Of a stretch of 64,000 bases of DNA, positions 27,208-35,207 are shown one piece after another (positions within the stretch are counted from its first letter, which is position 1; the number at the start of each line of letters is the position of its first letter). The notes under the pieces are model-generated. The model was not told the origin of the DNA. It saw only the letters and a list, made by a program, of their open reading frames with translations, and ran no database searches. Origin of the DNA: Shewanella frigidimarina (GTDB lineage: Bacteria > Pseudomonadota > Gammaproteobacteria > Enterobacterales > Shewanellaceae); contig NZ_RKKE01000007.1 of NCBI RefSeq assembly GCF_003797125.1, forward strand, positions 124,001-188,000, given 5' to 3'. The position numbers and the translations under genes were made by a program.

Positions 27208-27294
27208 CTATAGGAATTTGCTTTTTTTGATGCTGGCTCTGAGCTGTAGAGCAGTTTTGAACGGGTAATATGGCTTGGTTTGTACGTATTTCAT
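27208..27294 (-). CDS. Possible 28-residue cassette peptide
   Basis: A short frame starting at ATG 27294 with AAGGG at a good distance and ending at 27208. It encodes a basic peptide (MKYVQTKPYYPFKTALQLRA…). The same frame stays open upstream to about 27415, reading VELSRCAEPNADSIECINLI. A related but frameshifted sequence (VELSSNAEQYENVVECIMLI) occurs at 30370-30560, suggesting this upstream part once coded too. It lies between attC c and attC d, so it is a cassette in its own right. Whether it makes a protein is uncertain. Confidence 0.35.
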   Translation of the reverse strand: MKYVQTKPYYPFKTALQLRASIKKSKFL

Positions 27295-27404
27295 TGAAAT
27301 TCCCTTGTCATTATGGTGTTCCATCACATCTTTTTTAAATCTAACTGATTCGATGAGGTTAATACACTCGATTGAGTCAGCATTTGGCTCCGCGCAGCGG
27401 CTTA

Positions 27405-27501
27405 GTTCAACGCCCTGTTAACGGGCTAAAATTAGTTGGCTAAAATGTTGAGGAACGAAAACAGCCAACTGATTTTTGTCCTGTTAAACAGCTTGTTAGG
27501 T
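27405..27501 (-). repeat. Integron attC site d
   Basis: Minus strand: ACCTAACAAGCTGTTTAACA, AGTTGGCTG, central loop, TAGCCAACT, CCCGTTAACAGGGCGTTGAAC. Nested arms (GTTTAACAGG/CCCGTTAAC and AGTTGGCT/AGCCAACT) and the terminal boxes are clear; about 97 bases. Confidence 0.88.
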
Positions 27502-27503
27502 GA

Positions 27504-27893
27504 TTATTCTAATTTATTTTTAACCGACAAACCATTTTCTTTAGACACAATAATATACTTATGTTTTGCTATGCCAGAAGTGAACCCCATAAATAATTTA
27601 ATATAAACAGTTTCACCTCCTAAGCTTGGGTAACCCGCTTCACCAGATATTTGAATGCCATTAATTAAAAGGCCATCAAGCTTAGCTAGCTGTCCTTTAC
27701 TTAATTGATGAGTATTACCAAATGCTGTTACGATTAACAAATTGATTAAATTATCACTACTCTCTCCTTTAACAGAAACAGCAGCGGTACTTATTGAAAA
27801 CGTTTGAAACACTTCAGCACCTTCTTGTGATGCGAAAACCAGATTAGTAAAAGCTATTGCTAATAATGTGCAAATTACTCGACGGATACTCAT
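27504..27893 (-). CDS. Cassette gene: secreted protein of unknown function
   Basis: A 129-residue protein with a signal peptide (about 1-21, ending VFA), so exported to the periplasm. The mature part is beta-rich with QLSKGQLAKLDGLLINGIQI in the middle. Family not recognised. The start at 27893 uses ATG next to the end of attC e; a GTG two codons upstream is the alternative. Its stop lies three bases from attC d. The exported product sets it apart from the usual cytoplasmic cassette proteins. Confidence 0.65.
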   Translation of the reverse strand: MSIRRVICTLLAIAFTNLVFASQEGAEVFQTFSISTAAVSVKGESSDNLINLLIVTAFGNTHQLSKGQLAKLDGLLINGIQISGEAGYPSLGGETVYIKLFMGFTSGIAKHKYIIVSKENGLSVKNKLE

Positions 27894-27897
27894 AATC

Positions 27898-27997
27898 ACC
27901 TAACGCCCACTTAAGCGGACAAAAATTGTTTGTTATAACGTGAATCGAAGCGGAACCTAACTAACTGTTTTTGTTCCGTTTGAAGTGCTTGTTAGTA
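27898..27997 (-). repeat. Integron attC site e
   Basis: Minus strand: TACTAACAAGCACTTCAAAC, GGAACAAAAACAG … CAATTTTTGTCCGC, TTAAGTGGGCGTTAGGTG. Ends TAACAAG/GCGTTAG and long inner arms are typical of Vibrio/Shewanella sites; about 100 bases. Confidence 0.9.
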
Positions 27998-27999
27998 CT

Positions 28000-28398
28000 C
28001 TACTCGCCATCGCTAATATCGTAACATGAAAAACAAAACTCTAGTTTAAGAGCTGCAATTGCCGTGATCTCGGATTTTGTGAGAGTTAAGTTGCACTGGT
28101 CTTTATAGAAATAACCAATGTAAATATGTGGTTCATCCGATCCAAGTTTGCGGAGAACATCAATTTTTCCACTTAACGCCTCAGTTAACCATAAAATACG
28201 GTTATGCATATTTATATCTTTCGATACTTTAAGCGTACCCGAACCATATGGTACAGGTTTACCTTTATACTTTCCTCGAACCCCAATATCACCAAATTCA
28301 ATTTTATCGGAAAAAATAAGGCCTGTGATATTCTCTCCTTTTGTCGGGGAAAATTTATCACCAGAAAAATTAATACTTACAGATATATCGTCAATCAT
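28000..28398 (-). CDS. Cassette gene: DUF4279-like protein
   Basis: A 132-residue soluble protein. The C-terminal part (HIYIGYFYKDQCNLTLTKSE then LKLEFCFSCYD) and the N-terminal strand ISVSINFSGDKFSPTKGENI resemble DUF4279 proteins, which occur in mobile and polymorphic contexts and often beside toxins or as immunity-like proteins; the function is not established. It is framed by attC f upstream and attC e downstream. No strong ribosome site precedes the ATG. Assignment is from memory of the family pattern. Confidence 0.6.
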   Translation of the reverse strand: MIDDISVSINFSGDKFSPTKGENITGLIFSDKIEFGDIGVRGKYKGKPVPYGSGTLKVSKDINMHNRILWLTEALSGKIDVLRKLGSDEPHIYIGYFYKDQCNLTLTKSEITAIAALKLEFCFSCYDISDGE

Positions 28399-28406
28399 AA
28401 TTAGAG

Positions 28407-28510
28407 TACTAACGCCCCATTCAGGGGCTGATAATAGCTTGCTAAAATGTGCAGCGAAGCGGAACCGAGCAAGCTGTTAGCAGTCCCATTACTGTAATGG
28501 CTTGTTATGT
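28407..28510 (-). repeat. Integron attC site f
   Basis: Minus strand: ACATAACAAGCCATTACAGT … AGCTTGCT, central segment, AGCAAGCT … CCCTGAATGGGGCGTTAGTAC. Arms AGCTTGC/GCAAGCT and CCCC/GGGG with TAACAA and GCGTTAG ends; about 104 bases. Confidence 0.88.
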
Positions 28511-28759
28511 GGCTGAACTACGAGAACCTACAATAGCAAACCAGAATAAGCCAATGCCTACAAGTACAACACCTAAAGCTGAACGCTCTTCTTGAATGCT
28601 ACTAACGTAAATAAATGGTAATGCAGCCATAGCAATTGAGACTAATACATATAGACCTCTTCGCTTGCTATTTGAATAATAAATACGTTTTCGCCACTTA
28701 TTTAATAAAAGTGTACCAATGGGCAAATACGCCAACATAAAGATTTCAAAAATGCCCAT
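28505..28759 (-). CDS. Cassette gene: two- to three-helix membrane protein
   Basis: An ~84-residue membrane protein. Hydrophobic helices are near 1-20 (IFEIFMLAYLPIGTLLL), 35-55 (LYVLVSIAMAALPFIYV) and 62-80 (GVVLVGIGLFWFAIVG), separated by a basic loop (KWRKRIYYSNSKRR). The start at 28759 is tentative: AGGAG lies only two bases upstream, while a start at 28774 would read from the preceding cassette junction. The stop lies in attC f. Family not recognised. Confidence 0.6.
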   Translation of the reverse strand: MGIFEIFMLAYLPIGTLLLNKWRKRIYYSNSKRRGLYVLVSIAMAALPFIYVSSIQEERSALGVVLVGIGLFWFAIVGSRSSAT

Positions 28760-28774
28760 CTCTCCTAGACACAT

Positions 28775-29241
28775 AACAGCGTATTAGCGAGAATTCCGAT
28801 AAACATCCTGAGAAGCTCACCAAAACTCAACATCCATACTACTTTAATTATTAATAATTTTAGTAACTTATCAGCTTAAATAACCCAAATCAATCACCTT
28901 TTAGTCTAGGCAAAAGCGAGAATTTAGATAATCGAGAATAATACAAACTCGTTATGCAGAGCAGATATATTAATAAAAATCAGCTAATTCAGTCAGATAT
29001 AATTATCCTTTAGGTAAAACCAAGAATTTTCGCAATTACATAACGAGAAACAACACTGTTGTTTTAACACAAATGAATTATAACTGTGTAAAAACACAGT
29101 GTGCTGTCGCAAAGATTTTATGATGTTAATCGTAGATAAATTTATATCAAAATGGTGCTTTCATAAATTAGCGATAACTATGTTCGAGCAAAGTTTAAAT
29201 TGGATGTTCTCTAACAAGGAACGGGGCATAAACGTGTCAGA
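28775..29241. other. AT-rich gene-free part of the island
   Basis: About 465 AT-rich bases between the last clear cassette gene and the right repeat. TAACAGCG at 28787 and GTTATGC near 28949 resemble attC ends, but the interior is not palindromic. It is probably the remnant of one or more cassettes. No gene is supported. Confidence 0.45.
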
Positions 29242-29577
29242 TATACTGACTTTAAAAGGGACAAATTCAACTCTGAACTTGAGGCCGTTGAAGAAAATAG
29301 CGTGAGTCCTGACATGGATGTCAGGCTAGCTTTCGAGGTACAGGATGTACCATCGAAAGAGTTAGCATTTTCGAATAAGGACGAAGCAGCATACAAATGA
29401 AGTTAAATGCTGGATCAATCCCCATGGCGACCTTTTCGCTGTTTGAAAATGTTGCGGGGCGGCTGGGTGATCCAAGAGGGAATAGCCGTTGATTTCCTCT
29501 TGGTCTGGTGTGGGTGAAGCGCCACGACGTTAGTGGCCGCAGGCCATAGTCTAAACACATAGTGGGGCAGAAATCAG
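29242..29577 (-). repeat. Right copy (R) of the ~325 bp island repeat
   Basis: Inverted relative to the left copy at 25882-26207, with the same order of landmark blocks on the opposite strand. The frame 29321-29560 on the minus strand (YGLRPLTSWRFTHTRPRG…) is a by-product of this repeat; the same reading occurs in the left copy with a different end. Confidence 0.85.
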
Positions 29578-29585
29578 TTAGTTCT

Positions 29586-29660
29586 ACTGACTTTAAAAGG
29601 ACCGATTCAACTCTGAAATTGAGGCCGTTGAAGACTCTTTACAACAGAATGTGTGAGCCT
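29586..29660 (-). repeat. Truncated third copy of the island repeat
   Basis: CTGACTTTAAAAGGACCGAT and the following GAGGCCGTTGAAG block repeat the inner end of the right copy (29245-29310) in the same orientation. Only about 75 bases remain. This indicates a second insertion or tandem duplication beside the lspA cassette. Confidence 0.7.
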
Positions 29661-29729
29661 GATAGGTCTTCCTCGAACATATCCATGTAGGCTTAACCAA
29701 AACCAAATGAATGACCGGTTAGTCGACTT

Positions 29730-30221
29730 TTACACCGTAGGTTTATGCTTACTTTGAGCAAATATAAGCAGAAAGACACCAAACATTATTGCTATGTCTG
29801 CGACATTAAAAATGCCTGTTCGAATCGAGCCTATACCGATATTTAGAAAATCGATAACGGCCCCATTATTGACGACACGGTCGTAGAAATTGCTCATACC
29901 ACCAGAAAACACTAACGATAATGCAATTAAAGGGACAAGGTGCTGTTTGGCATAAGAAATTAAATAAACCAGTAAAGCCAATAAAAATGTACCGACCAAA
30001 ACAACAAAAAACCAAAACCTAGCTTGTTCAGATAGATTATTACCTAATCCTAGAAATGCACCAATATTTTCTGTGTAACCCACTCTAAGATAGTCATTAA
30101 GGTAGCTCGTCATTTGAAATTTAGGAAGATGTTCTGCCGCTAATAACTTCGTACCTTGATCACAACCTACGCATGACAGCGTCACTAAAAAAATAACCAA
30201 TAATCTTTTCCAAACGTCCAT
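29730..30221 (-). CDS. lspA: Signal peptidase II (prolipoprotein signal peptidase), cassette-borne
   Basis: A 163-residue inner-membrane aspartic peptidase that removes signal peptides from prolipoproteins. Four hydrophobic helices are visible. The catalytic aspartates are present: D114 in SNFYDRVVNNGAVIDF and D142 in FNVADIAIMFG. The conserved DQGTK at 21-25 and ENIGAF at 51-56 are also intact. The usual GN before the DR motif is replaced by SN. The gene is monocistronic, lacks the normal ileS partner and lies between a degenerate attC (30247-30304) and the truncated repeat. This marks it as an extra, acquired copy in the integron array; the housekeeping lspA should be elsewhere. Confidence 0.85.
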   Translation of the reverse strand: MDVWKRLLVIFLVTLSCVGCDQGTKLLAAEHLPKFQMTSYLNDYLRVGYTENIGAFLGLGNNLSEQARFWFFVVLVGTFLLALLVYLISYAKQHLVPLIALSLVFSGGMSNFYDRVVNNGAVIDFLNIGIGSIRTGIFNVADIAIMFGVFLLIFAQSKHKPTV

Positions 30222-30246
30222 ATTTACTTTACACCTTTTCTGGCTA

Positions 30247-30304
30247 CTTACGTTTTAGTATTTGTGCATTGAATTGTTTATAAAGCACAAATCTCTTGTT
30301 AGAC
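30247..30304 (-). repeat. Degenerate attC site h upstream of lspA
   Basis: Minus strand: GTCTAACAAGAGATTTGTGC … GCACAAATACTAAAACGTAAG. It matches attC c closely, including the TTTGTGC/GCACAAA arms, but its last box reads GTAAG instead of GTTAG, so it may be inactive. Confidence 0.7.
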
Positions 30305-30580
30305 CTAAACGATTGCTAGCTTAGGTTAATTAGTTTGATTTGCTAATAGGAATTTAATTGTTGATGTGGACTCTGGGTTACCGAGTAAATTTGCAGTAAC
30401 TGATACTGAGTTGTCAGTAAGTTTCTTATTAAAATCCATCGTTATCATTGTGCTCCATCACATCGGTCTAACGCTAGCGGATACAATGAGCATAATACAC
30501 TCAACTACATTCTCATATTGCTCTGCGTTGCTACTTAATTCAACAACTAATTGAACGGTTCACTCAATAAAGTCGACCAT
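30305..30580 (-). pseudogene. Decayed duplicate of the small-peptide cassette
   Basis: This stretch is similar to 27170-27415: GTGNTCCATCACATC and the AATACACTC region recur in the same order. The minus-strand reading VELSSNAEQYENVVECIMLI aligns with VELSRCAEPNADSIECINLI of the other copy but is then broken by a stop and frameshift. With attC h it forms a second copy of the same cassette. A weak attC-like end may lie near 30546-30600. Confidence 0.5.
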
Positions 30581-30684
30581 TTAAGTTATTGGTCAATATG
30601 CATCATCGCCTGATATCTTATTGATATAAAATTATTTATGTACAATGAATCATAGATTGATAAATAATTACGCCACTTCAAAGA

Positions 30685-32541
30685 TTACCAGCTAAGCGAA
30701 TACATGACTGGCAGTAATAGCGATAAACTCAGCCAAACGATAATCGTTAGTGGAACGCCCACTCGGACAAAATCGGTAAATTTATAGCCGCCCGCATGCA
30801 TTACCAGCAGGTTAGTCTTATAAGCCATAGGGGTGGCATAACTCATATTTGCACCAAATAGCACCGCAATAACAAAAGGTTCAGGGTTAACCTGCAGTTG
30901 CTGCGCAATGCTGATAGCAATAGGTGTGCCTATGACTGCCGCAGCATTATTGGACACAATATTGGTCATAATGGCCATTAGCAACATCAGTCCAGATACA
31001 ATAACCGCCGGAGAAGCCCCTGCGGTTAACGCGACAAAGACTTGTGCTAAATACTCCGCACCACCGGTTTTTAATAATGCCGCTCCCATAGCCAAACTCG
31101 CCGCCACAATCAAAATGACCTGAGTGCTTAGCGCCATAGAAGCATGGCGCCAGGTTAAGCAGCGTGTGACCAGCATAAGCAGCACACCCCCTACGGCACT
31201 TATCGCAATGGGAACATCCCCAAATGCAGACACAAGAATAATTGCCGCCATAATCAGTAAAGCCGTTACCGCTTTATCCGTGTACGGAAGATCTGCGGTG
31301 GCATCGAGCACTAATAGCTCACCAGCACGTTTAATTTCGCCAATGGTATCTTGACCTCCCTGCACTAAAAGAACATCACCAATGCGCAAACGGGCCTGTG
31401 CTATTTTTTCACGCAGCGTCTCTACTGAGTTTCCCTCTCGATGTATTGCCAGCACCATTAATTGATAACGATCATAAAAGTTAAGTTGCCTCAAGGTCAT
31501 ACCAAGCAAAGGTGAACCTTGCATGACGACTATTTCGGCAATCTGCTGCCCCTCACCGGATAATGGATGTTCTTCATCAACAGGCGTATCTCCGACATAG
31601 AGCATGGCATCCAGAGCGCTTTCCAGTTCCTTCAAATTTTCCGGAGTGTCATTCACCATCAACCGATCCCCAGCCTGAATTTGCGCATCGGGCAACGGTA
31701 CAACATAGGTTCCAGTGCCACGCATAATGCGTGATACTTCCAGCAAACCTGAGCTCTTTTCAATCAGTTCGGTTAATGTCTTACCGACTGCAAAACCGTC
31801 TTCCAATATAACCAGTTGGGCAGTAAATATTCTTGGGGAGGTATCGCTGAGTATGGCCTTACGAGTAGGCAGTAAGCGTGGCGCAATCAACCATAAATAA
31901 ACAATAGCAATAGCGGCAACGATTGCTGCCGGTACAAAAAAATCAAACATCTGCAGTCTTCTTAAGCCCATATCTGCAGCAACTGAAACAACTAACAAAT
32001 TAGTCGAGGTGCCAATACTGGTACTCATGCCTCCCACCAGGGTGGCAAATCCCATTGGCATTAACATCCCCGAAGCTGGCTCTCCGGTTCGCAGCGATAC
32101 ACTGATTAGAATAGGAAGCAGCAGTACGACTATCGGCACATTATTAACAAATGCACTCAGAAAAGCGCCAACCAGCAAGGTCAGCAACATACTCAATGCT
32201 GGGCTAACAAGCCATAAGCGCGCCAGAATTCGGCCAAGAGGTACTAGCGCTCCGGTGCGCACTAAACCATTTCCGGCAATCATTAAGGCACACACAGCCA
32301 CCAGCGCTTCATGGCCAAAACCACTGAAAAACTGCAACGCCTCAAGATGTTGCCCCTGCGAATTAACGTAAGGAAAAACTGTAAAACCGATGCTCAGCAT
32401 TGCCAGAATAAACAGACTCGAGGTCTCAATGGCAATAGATTCTCTGGTAAATAGAAACAGGGCAAGCAACACAAGCAATAACACAGCCAGTGCATGCGCA
32501 TCAGGAAGCGGTGGCAAAGTCGTTATATTAATTGCTGTCAC
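30685..32541 (-). CDS. SLC13/DASS-type transporter with two TrkA-C domains
   Basis: A 618-residue inner-membrane permease. N- and C-terminal bundles of about five to six helices each surround a cytoplasmic region (about 220-400) with two RCK/TrkA-C domains (LVILEDGFAVGKTLTELI and IVVMQGSPLLGMTLRQLN). The SNNAAAVIGTPIA and GTSTNLLV segments are typical of the divalent-anion:sodium symporter family. Likely substrates are sulfate or dicarboxylates, undecided. It uses a GTG start at 32541. It directly borders the cassette island and looks more GC-rich than its neighbours, so recent acquisition is possible. Confidence 0.8.
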   Translation of the reverse strand: MTAINITTLPPLPDAHALAVLLLVLLALFLFTRESIAIETSSLFILAMLSIGFTVFPYVNSQGQHLEALQFFSGFGHEALVAVCALMIAGNGLVRTGALVPLGRILARLWLVSPALSMLLTLLVGAFLSAFVNNVPIVVLLLPILISVSLRTGEPASGMLMPMGFATLVGGMSTSIGTSTNLLVVSVAADMGLRRLQMFDFFVPAAIVAAIAIVYLWLIAPRLLPTRKAILSDTSPRIFTAQLVILEDGFAVGKTLTELIEKSSGLLEVSRIMRGTGTYVVPLPDAQIQAGDRLMVNDTPENLKELESALDAMLYVGDTPVDEEHPLSGEGQQIAEIVVMQGSPLLGMTLRQLNFYDRYQLMVLAIHREGNSVETLREKIAQARLRIGDVLLVQGGQDTIGEIKRAGELLVLDATADLPYTDKAVTALLIMAAIILVSAFGDVPIAISAVGGVLLMLVTRCLTWRHASMALSTQVILIVAASLAMGAALLKTGGAEYLAQVFVALTAGASPAVIVSGLMLLMAIMTNIVSNNAAAVIGTPIAISIAQQLQVNPEPFVIAVLFGANMSYATPMAYKTNLLVMHAGGYKFTDFVRVGVPLTIIVWLSLSLLLPVMYSLSW

Positions 32542-32773
32542 CTGTCGTTAACCTTTTCTATTGGTATGAGCATGGTAAGGCTAGGCTTGCTGTGAAGTTT
32601 TTCCACAAAGCGCTTCAAAGCAGGTTGAGATATGTTGAATATATATCAGTTAAATATTAGGCATTGTTTCTAACTAAAGCGAATTGAAGGGACGCGCTAC
32701 ACACTTATCTAGCGTGAGTCATCACTGAGTAACAACCCCAGCTTAAACACAACCATAACAAAGCAAATGTCAT

Positions 32774-34282
32774 TTACGCGAGTAAGCACTTTGCCTGCTG
32801 CAAGGTAGCTAACTCATCTTCCGTTGGATTAAGCGCAATCACACTGTCAATTTGCATCAGTAACGACTGCCAAAGCGGCTCGATGACCTGGCGCTGAATC
32901 TCGTTGGCGTGCAAATTAGCTTGTTGTAGTAAATATGCTGCTTGTACCACATCGATACGGCCTAAAATTCCGTCGGCTAAGGCGACACTCAGTTCAATCA
33001 TCGCGGTGACATTACGGCCGTATTTAATCACTTCATGCAAATAGTGTTCAGCAATATTAAGTTGCTCTTGGCTAGCGTCATCATCGTGCAAGATATCACT
33101 GCAGCAACGTAACATCGCATCCAACTGGCCTTGTTCTGCGGCTTCTTGCATCCATTGTTGGCTCGTAGCGATATCAACTTGGCATCCTTCACCTTGTTCA
33201 AGCATCAGTGCCAAATGATATTGTGCATGCGGGTAACCGGTTTGCGCTGCTTTATTTACCCATAAGTAAGCTTGTTCAAATTGTTGGTTTTGATAAAACA
33301 GCACCCCAAGGTTTGACATTGCTTCAGCATCTTCTGCATTAGCGGCTAATGTCAGCAATGTTTCGGCTTGATTAATATCCACTTCAAATTGATCACTGCC
33401 CACCAGATAAAAGAAACCTAACAAGGCCTGCGCATTAACAATACCTTGTGCTGCAGCTTGCGCAATAAACGCCTCGCCCGTCGCAGGATTTTCCGCACCA
33501 CTATAGCCGTGCAATAAGCTCACACCATGCTCAAACAATGCCGCTTGATGATGAGCTGATGCAATATGAAACCAATGTGCTGCTTGGGCAAATACATCCG
33601 CTGACGTTTGTTCAACCGTGGTTGATATTAGGCTTGGAGTGTTTGATTCAGCTGAATTTGAACTTGAGGATGTTGAGCTTGATGATGCTGAACTTGAATT
33701 TGAACTTGCTAAGAGTGAATCGTCAGTGGTTTGTGCCAACGCGCGCTCTTGCTCTTGTAGCATTAATCCTTTGGCTTTAAGTGACATCCCCACTAAATAC
33801 TGTGCTTCAGGATCATTTTTCATCACTGCGCGATAACATAAATCGCGGCCAGCAAATGAATCAAATGCTTCAAATTGATAATGCGGAGCAACACCTGGAT
33901 GCAGAGAGGGATATAGCTTTTCAATTACCTGCAGAATTTGATGGATCGACTTTTCCGCGATGTTAACAAGCTGAGTTTGAGTTAAATGATATTTTTCAGG
34001 ATGTGCGCCGCGATTACCATCACTGCGTAATCGGTGTAACGCCCGCACTGCGGCAACATCAATAACACGTCGCTGATTCAGCTGCTCGATACGATCATAT
34101 AAGTTTGCTGAGGTAAACGTTACTCCATGCTGCACCGCTAATTGAGCGGCGAGTTTATGGGTAAAGCTTCGAATGTAGACTAACGCTTGGGTAGGAATAT
34201 CGCGTACATAACTTTTAGCTAAACGATAATCGTCGCTTAACTCAGTAGAGAAACCATTAATAAACTCAATATCATTTAACAA
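32774..34282 (-). CDS. DUF4145-like N-terminal domain plus Sel1 repeats
   Basis: A 502-residue soluble protein. Residues 1-120 (QALVYIRSFTHKLAAQLA…RLRSDGNRGAHPEKY) resemble the DUF4145 helical domain found in nucleic-acid and defence-associated proteins. A Ser-rich linker (about 190-215) leads to at least four Sel1/TPR-like repeats (about 230-400, e.g. ANAEDAEAMSNLGVLFYQNQ and KAAQTGYPHAQYHLALMLEQ), which would form a protein-binding solenoid. The start is TTG at 34282 with AGGAG six bases upstream. Function unknown; a scaffold role is likely. Confidence 0.7.
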   Translation of the reverse strand: MLNDIEFINGFSTELSDDYRLAKSYVRDIPTQALVYIRSFTHKLAAQLAVQHGVTFTSANLYDRIEQLNQRRVIDVAAVRALHRLRSDGNRGAHPEKYHLTQTQLVNIAEKSIHQILQVIEKLYPSLHPGVAPHYQFEAFDSFAGRDLCYRAVMKNDPEAQYLVGMSLKAKGLMLQEQERALAQTTDDSLLASSNSSSASSSSTSSSSNSAESNTPSLISTTVEQTSADVFAQAAHWFHIASAHHQAALFEHGVSLLHGYSGAENPATGEAFIAQAAAQGIVNAQALLGFFYLVGSDQFEVDINQAETLLTLAANAEDAEAMSNLGVLFYQNQQFEQAYLWVNKAAQTGYPHAQYHLALMLEQGEGCQVDIATSQQWMQEAAEQGQLDAMLRCCSDILHDDDASQEQLNIAEHYLHEVIKYGRNVTAMIELSVALADGILGRIDVVQAAYLLQQANLHANEIQRQVIEPLWQSLLMQIDSVIALNPTEDELATLQQAKCLLA

Positions 34283-34314
34283 TGGTTTCTCCTTTTAGCG
34301 AGTTGATTGAATAT

Positions 34315-35037
34315 TTATCCCTCTGCTTTATCTGCATCCGGTGTTTTACGATTAACCATATACAATCTAAATAACGCAATATTAACAAACAAACCTAAGA
34401 ACGAAAATGTAGCTTCTACCACCAGTTGTAGTGGAAAACCAACTTGCATCGCGACTTGTGAAAACATGCCAGCTAAAAGAGACAATGGCACGTACAGCAA
34501 TAATACCGCAATGGTTTTAATTGTTATTGGGCCACTGAATTTAAAGCTACTCTTAATTGCTTCTAAAGGTGTTAAACGTTCAACCACCACCATAAAGTTC
34601 ACATAGGCTAGGCGAGAAAACAAGTACAAGCTCACGATTAAGCCAATCAACCATAGTGGGCCAAACGCAGCAAAGATCATCACTGGCGCTAAAATAGCTA
34701 AACCAGAAAATACTCCAGCCAGTAATAATGGCGGTACAAACGGTAAACTAGCCTTTAATATTTGTGCCGGCGCAAGATCGTGACCTTGGGAGCGCAGCTC
34801 TAAATATAAGGTTAATGCGGCAATTAAAAATGAAAAAACCAACAATAGCACCATCATTGCTGCAGCATGAACAGCACCGAATTGAGGGTTTTCAGCATCT
34901 GCCTGCAACATTTCATTACCTAGCCAAAGTTGAATAGCGACTTGGATTAACAGTAATGGCAGAGTCAGTACGGCAAGCTGACGGATGTGGTTTCGAAAAA
35001 AGTTAAATGCTTCAGTCAAAATTGCAAACAATGACAT
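34315..35037 (-). CDS. YciC/UPF0259-like membrane protein
   Basis: A 240-residue polytopic inner-membrane protein with about six hydrophobic helices. It opens with LFAILTEAFNFFRNHIRQLA, matching the UPF0259 (YciC) pattern, and contains FMVVVERLTPLEAIKSSFKF, a signature of these glycerophosphoryl-type membrane domains. Function unknown. It lies 32 bases upstream of the TTG-started Sel1 gene on the same strand and may share its transcript. Confidence 0.65.
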   Translation of the reverse strand: MSLFAILTEAFNFFRNHIRQLAVLTLPLLLIQVAIQLWLGNEMLQADAENPQFGAVHAAAMMVLLLVFSFLIAALTLYLELRSQGHDLAPAQILKASLPFVPPLLLAGVFSGLAILAPVMIFAAFGPLWLIGLIVSLYLFSRLAYVNFMVVVERLTPLEAIKSSFKFSGPITIKTIAVLLLYVPLSLLAGMFSQVAMQVGFPLQLVVEATFSFLGLFVNIALFRLYMVNRKTPDADKAEG

Positions 35038-35207
35038 GTGGGTTCCAGTAATCTATTAACAACAAATATTGCGCTTAGGATACCCAAAAAAAATGCATTT
35101 TGCACAAGTCTAATGAGCAAAAATCGCGATCATCTGTCGCATTTATGTAAATCAGGGTAAAATGATGCCTAAGTTTAGACATTGAGCCACATTAAAGGAC
35201 ACTCATT

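Noticed and set aside
28783..28955. Possible seventh attC between TAACAGCG and GTTATGC
   Set aside because: The ends look suitable but the interior does not form paired arms; not called.
29321..29560. 79-residue minus-strand frame in the right repeat
   Set aside because: Same repeat-derived reading as in the left copy, not a conserved protein.
25700..30680. Toxin-antitoxin or phage-defence system in the cassettes
   Set aside because: Small cassette proteins invite this idea, but no nuclease, toxin or antitoxin motif could be seen.
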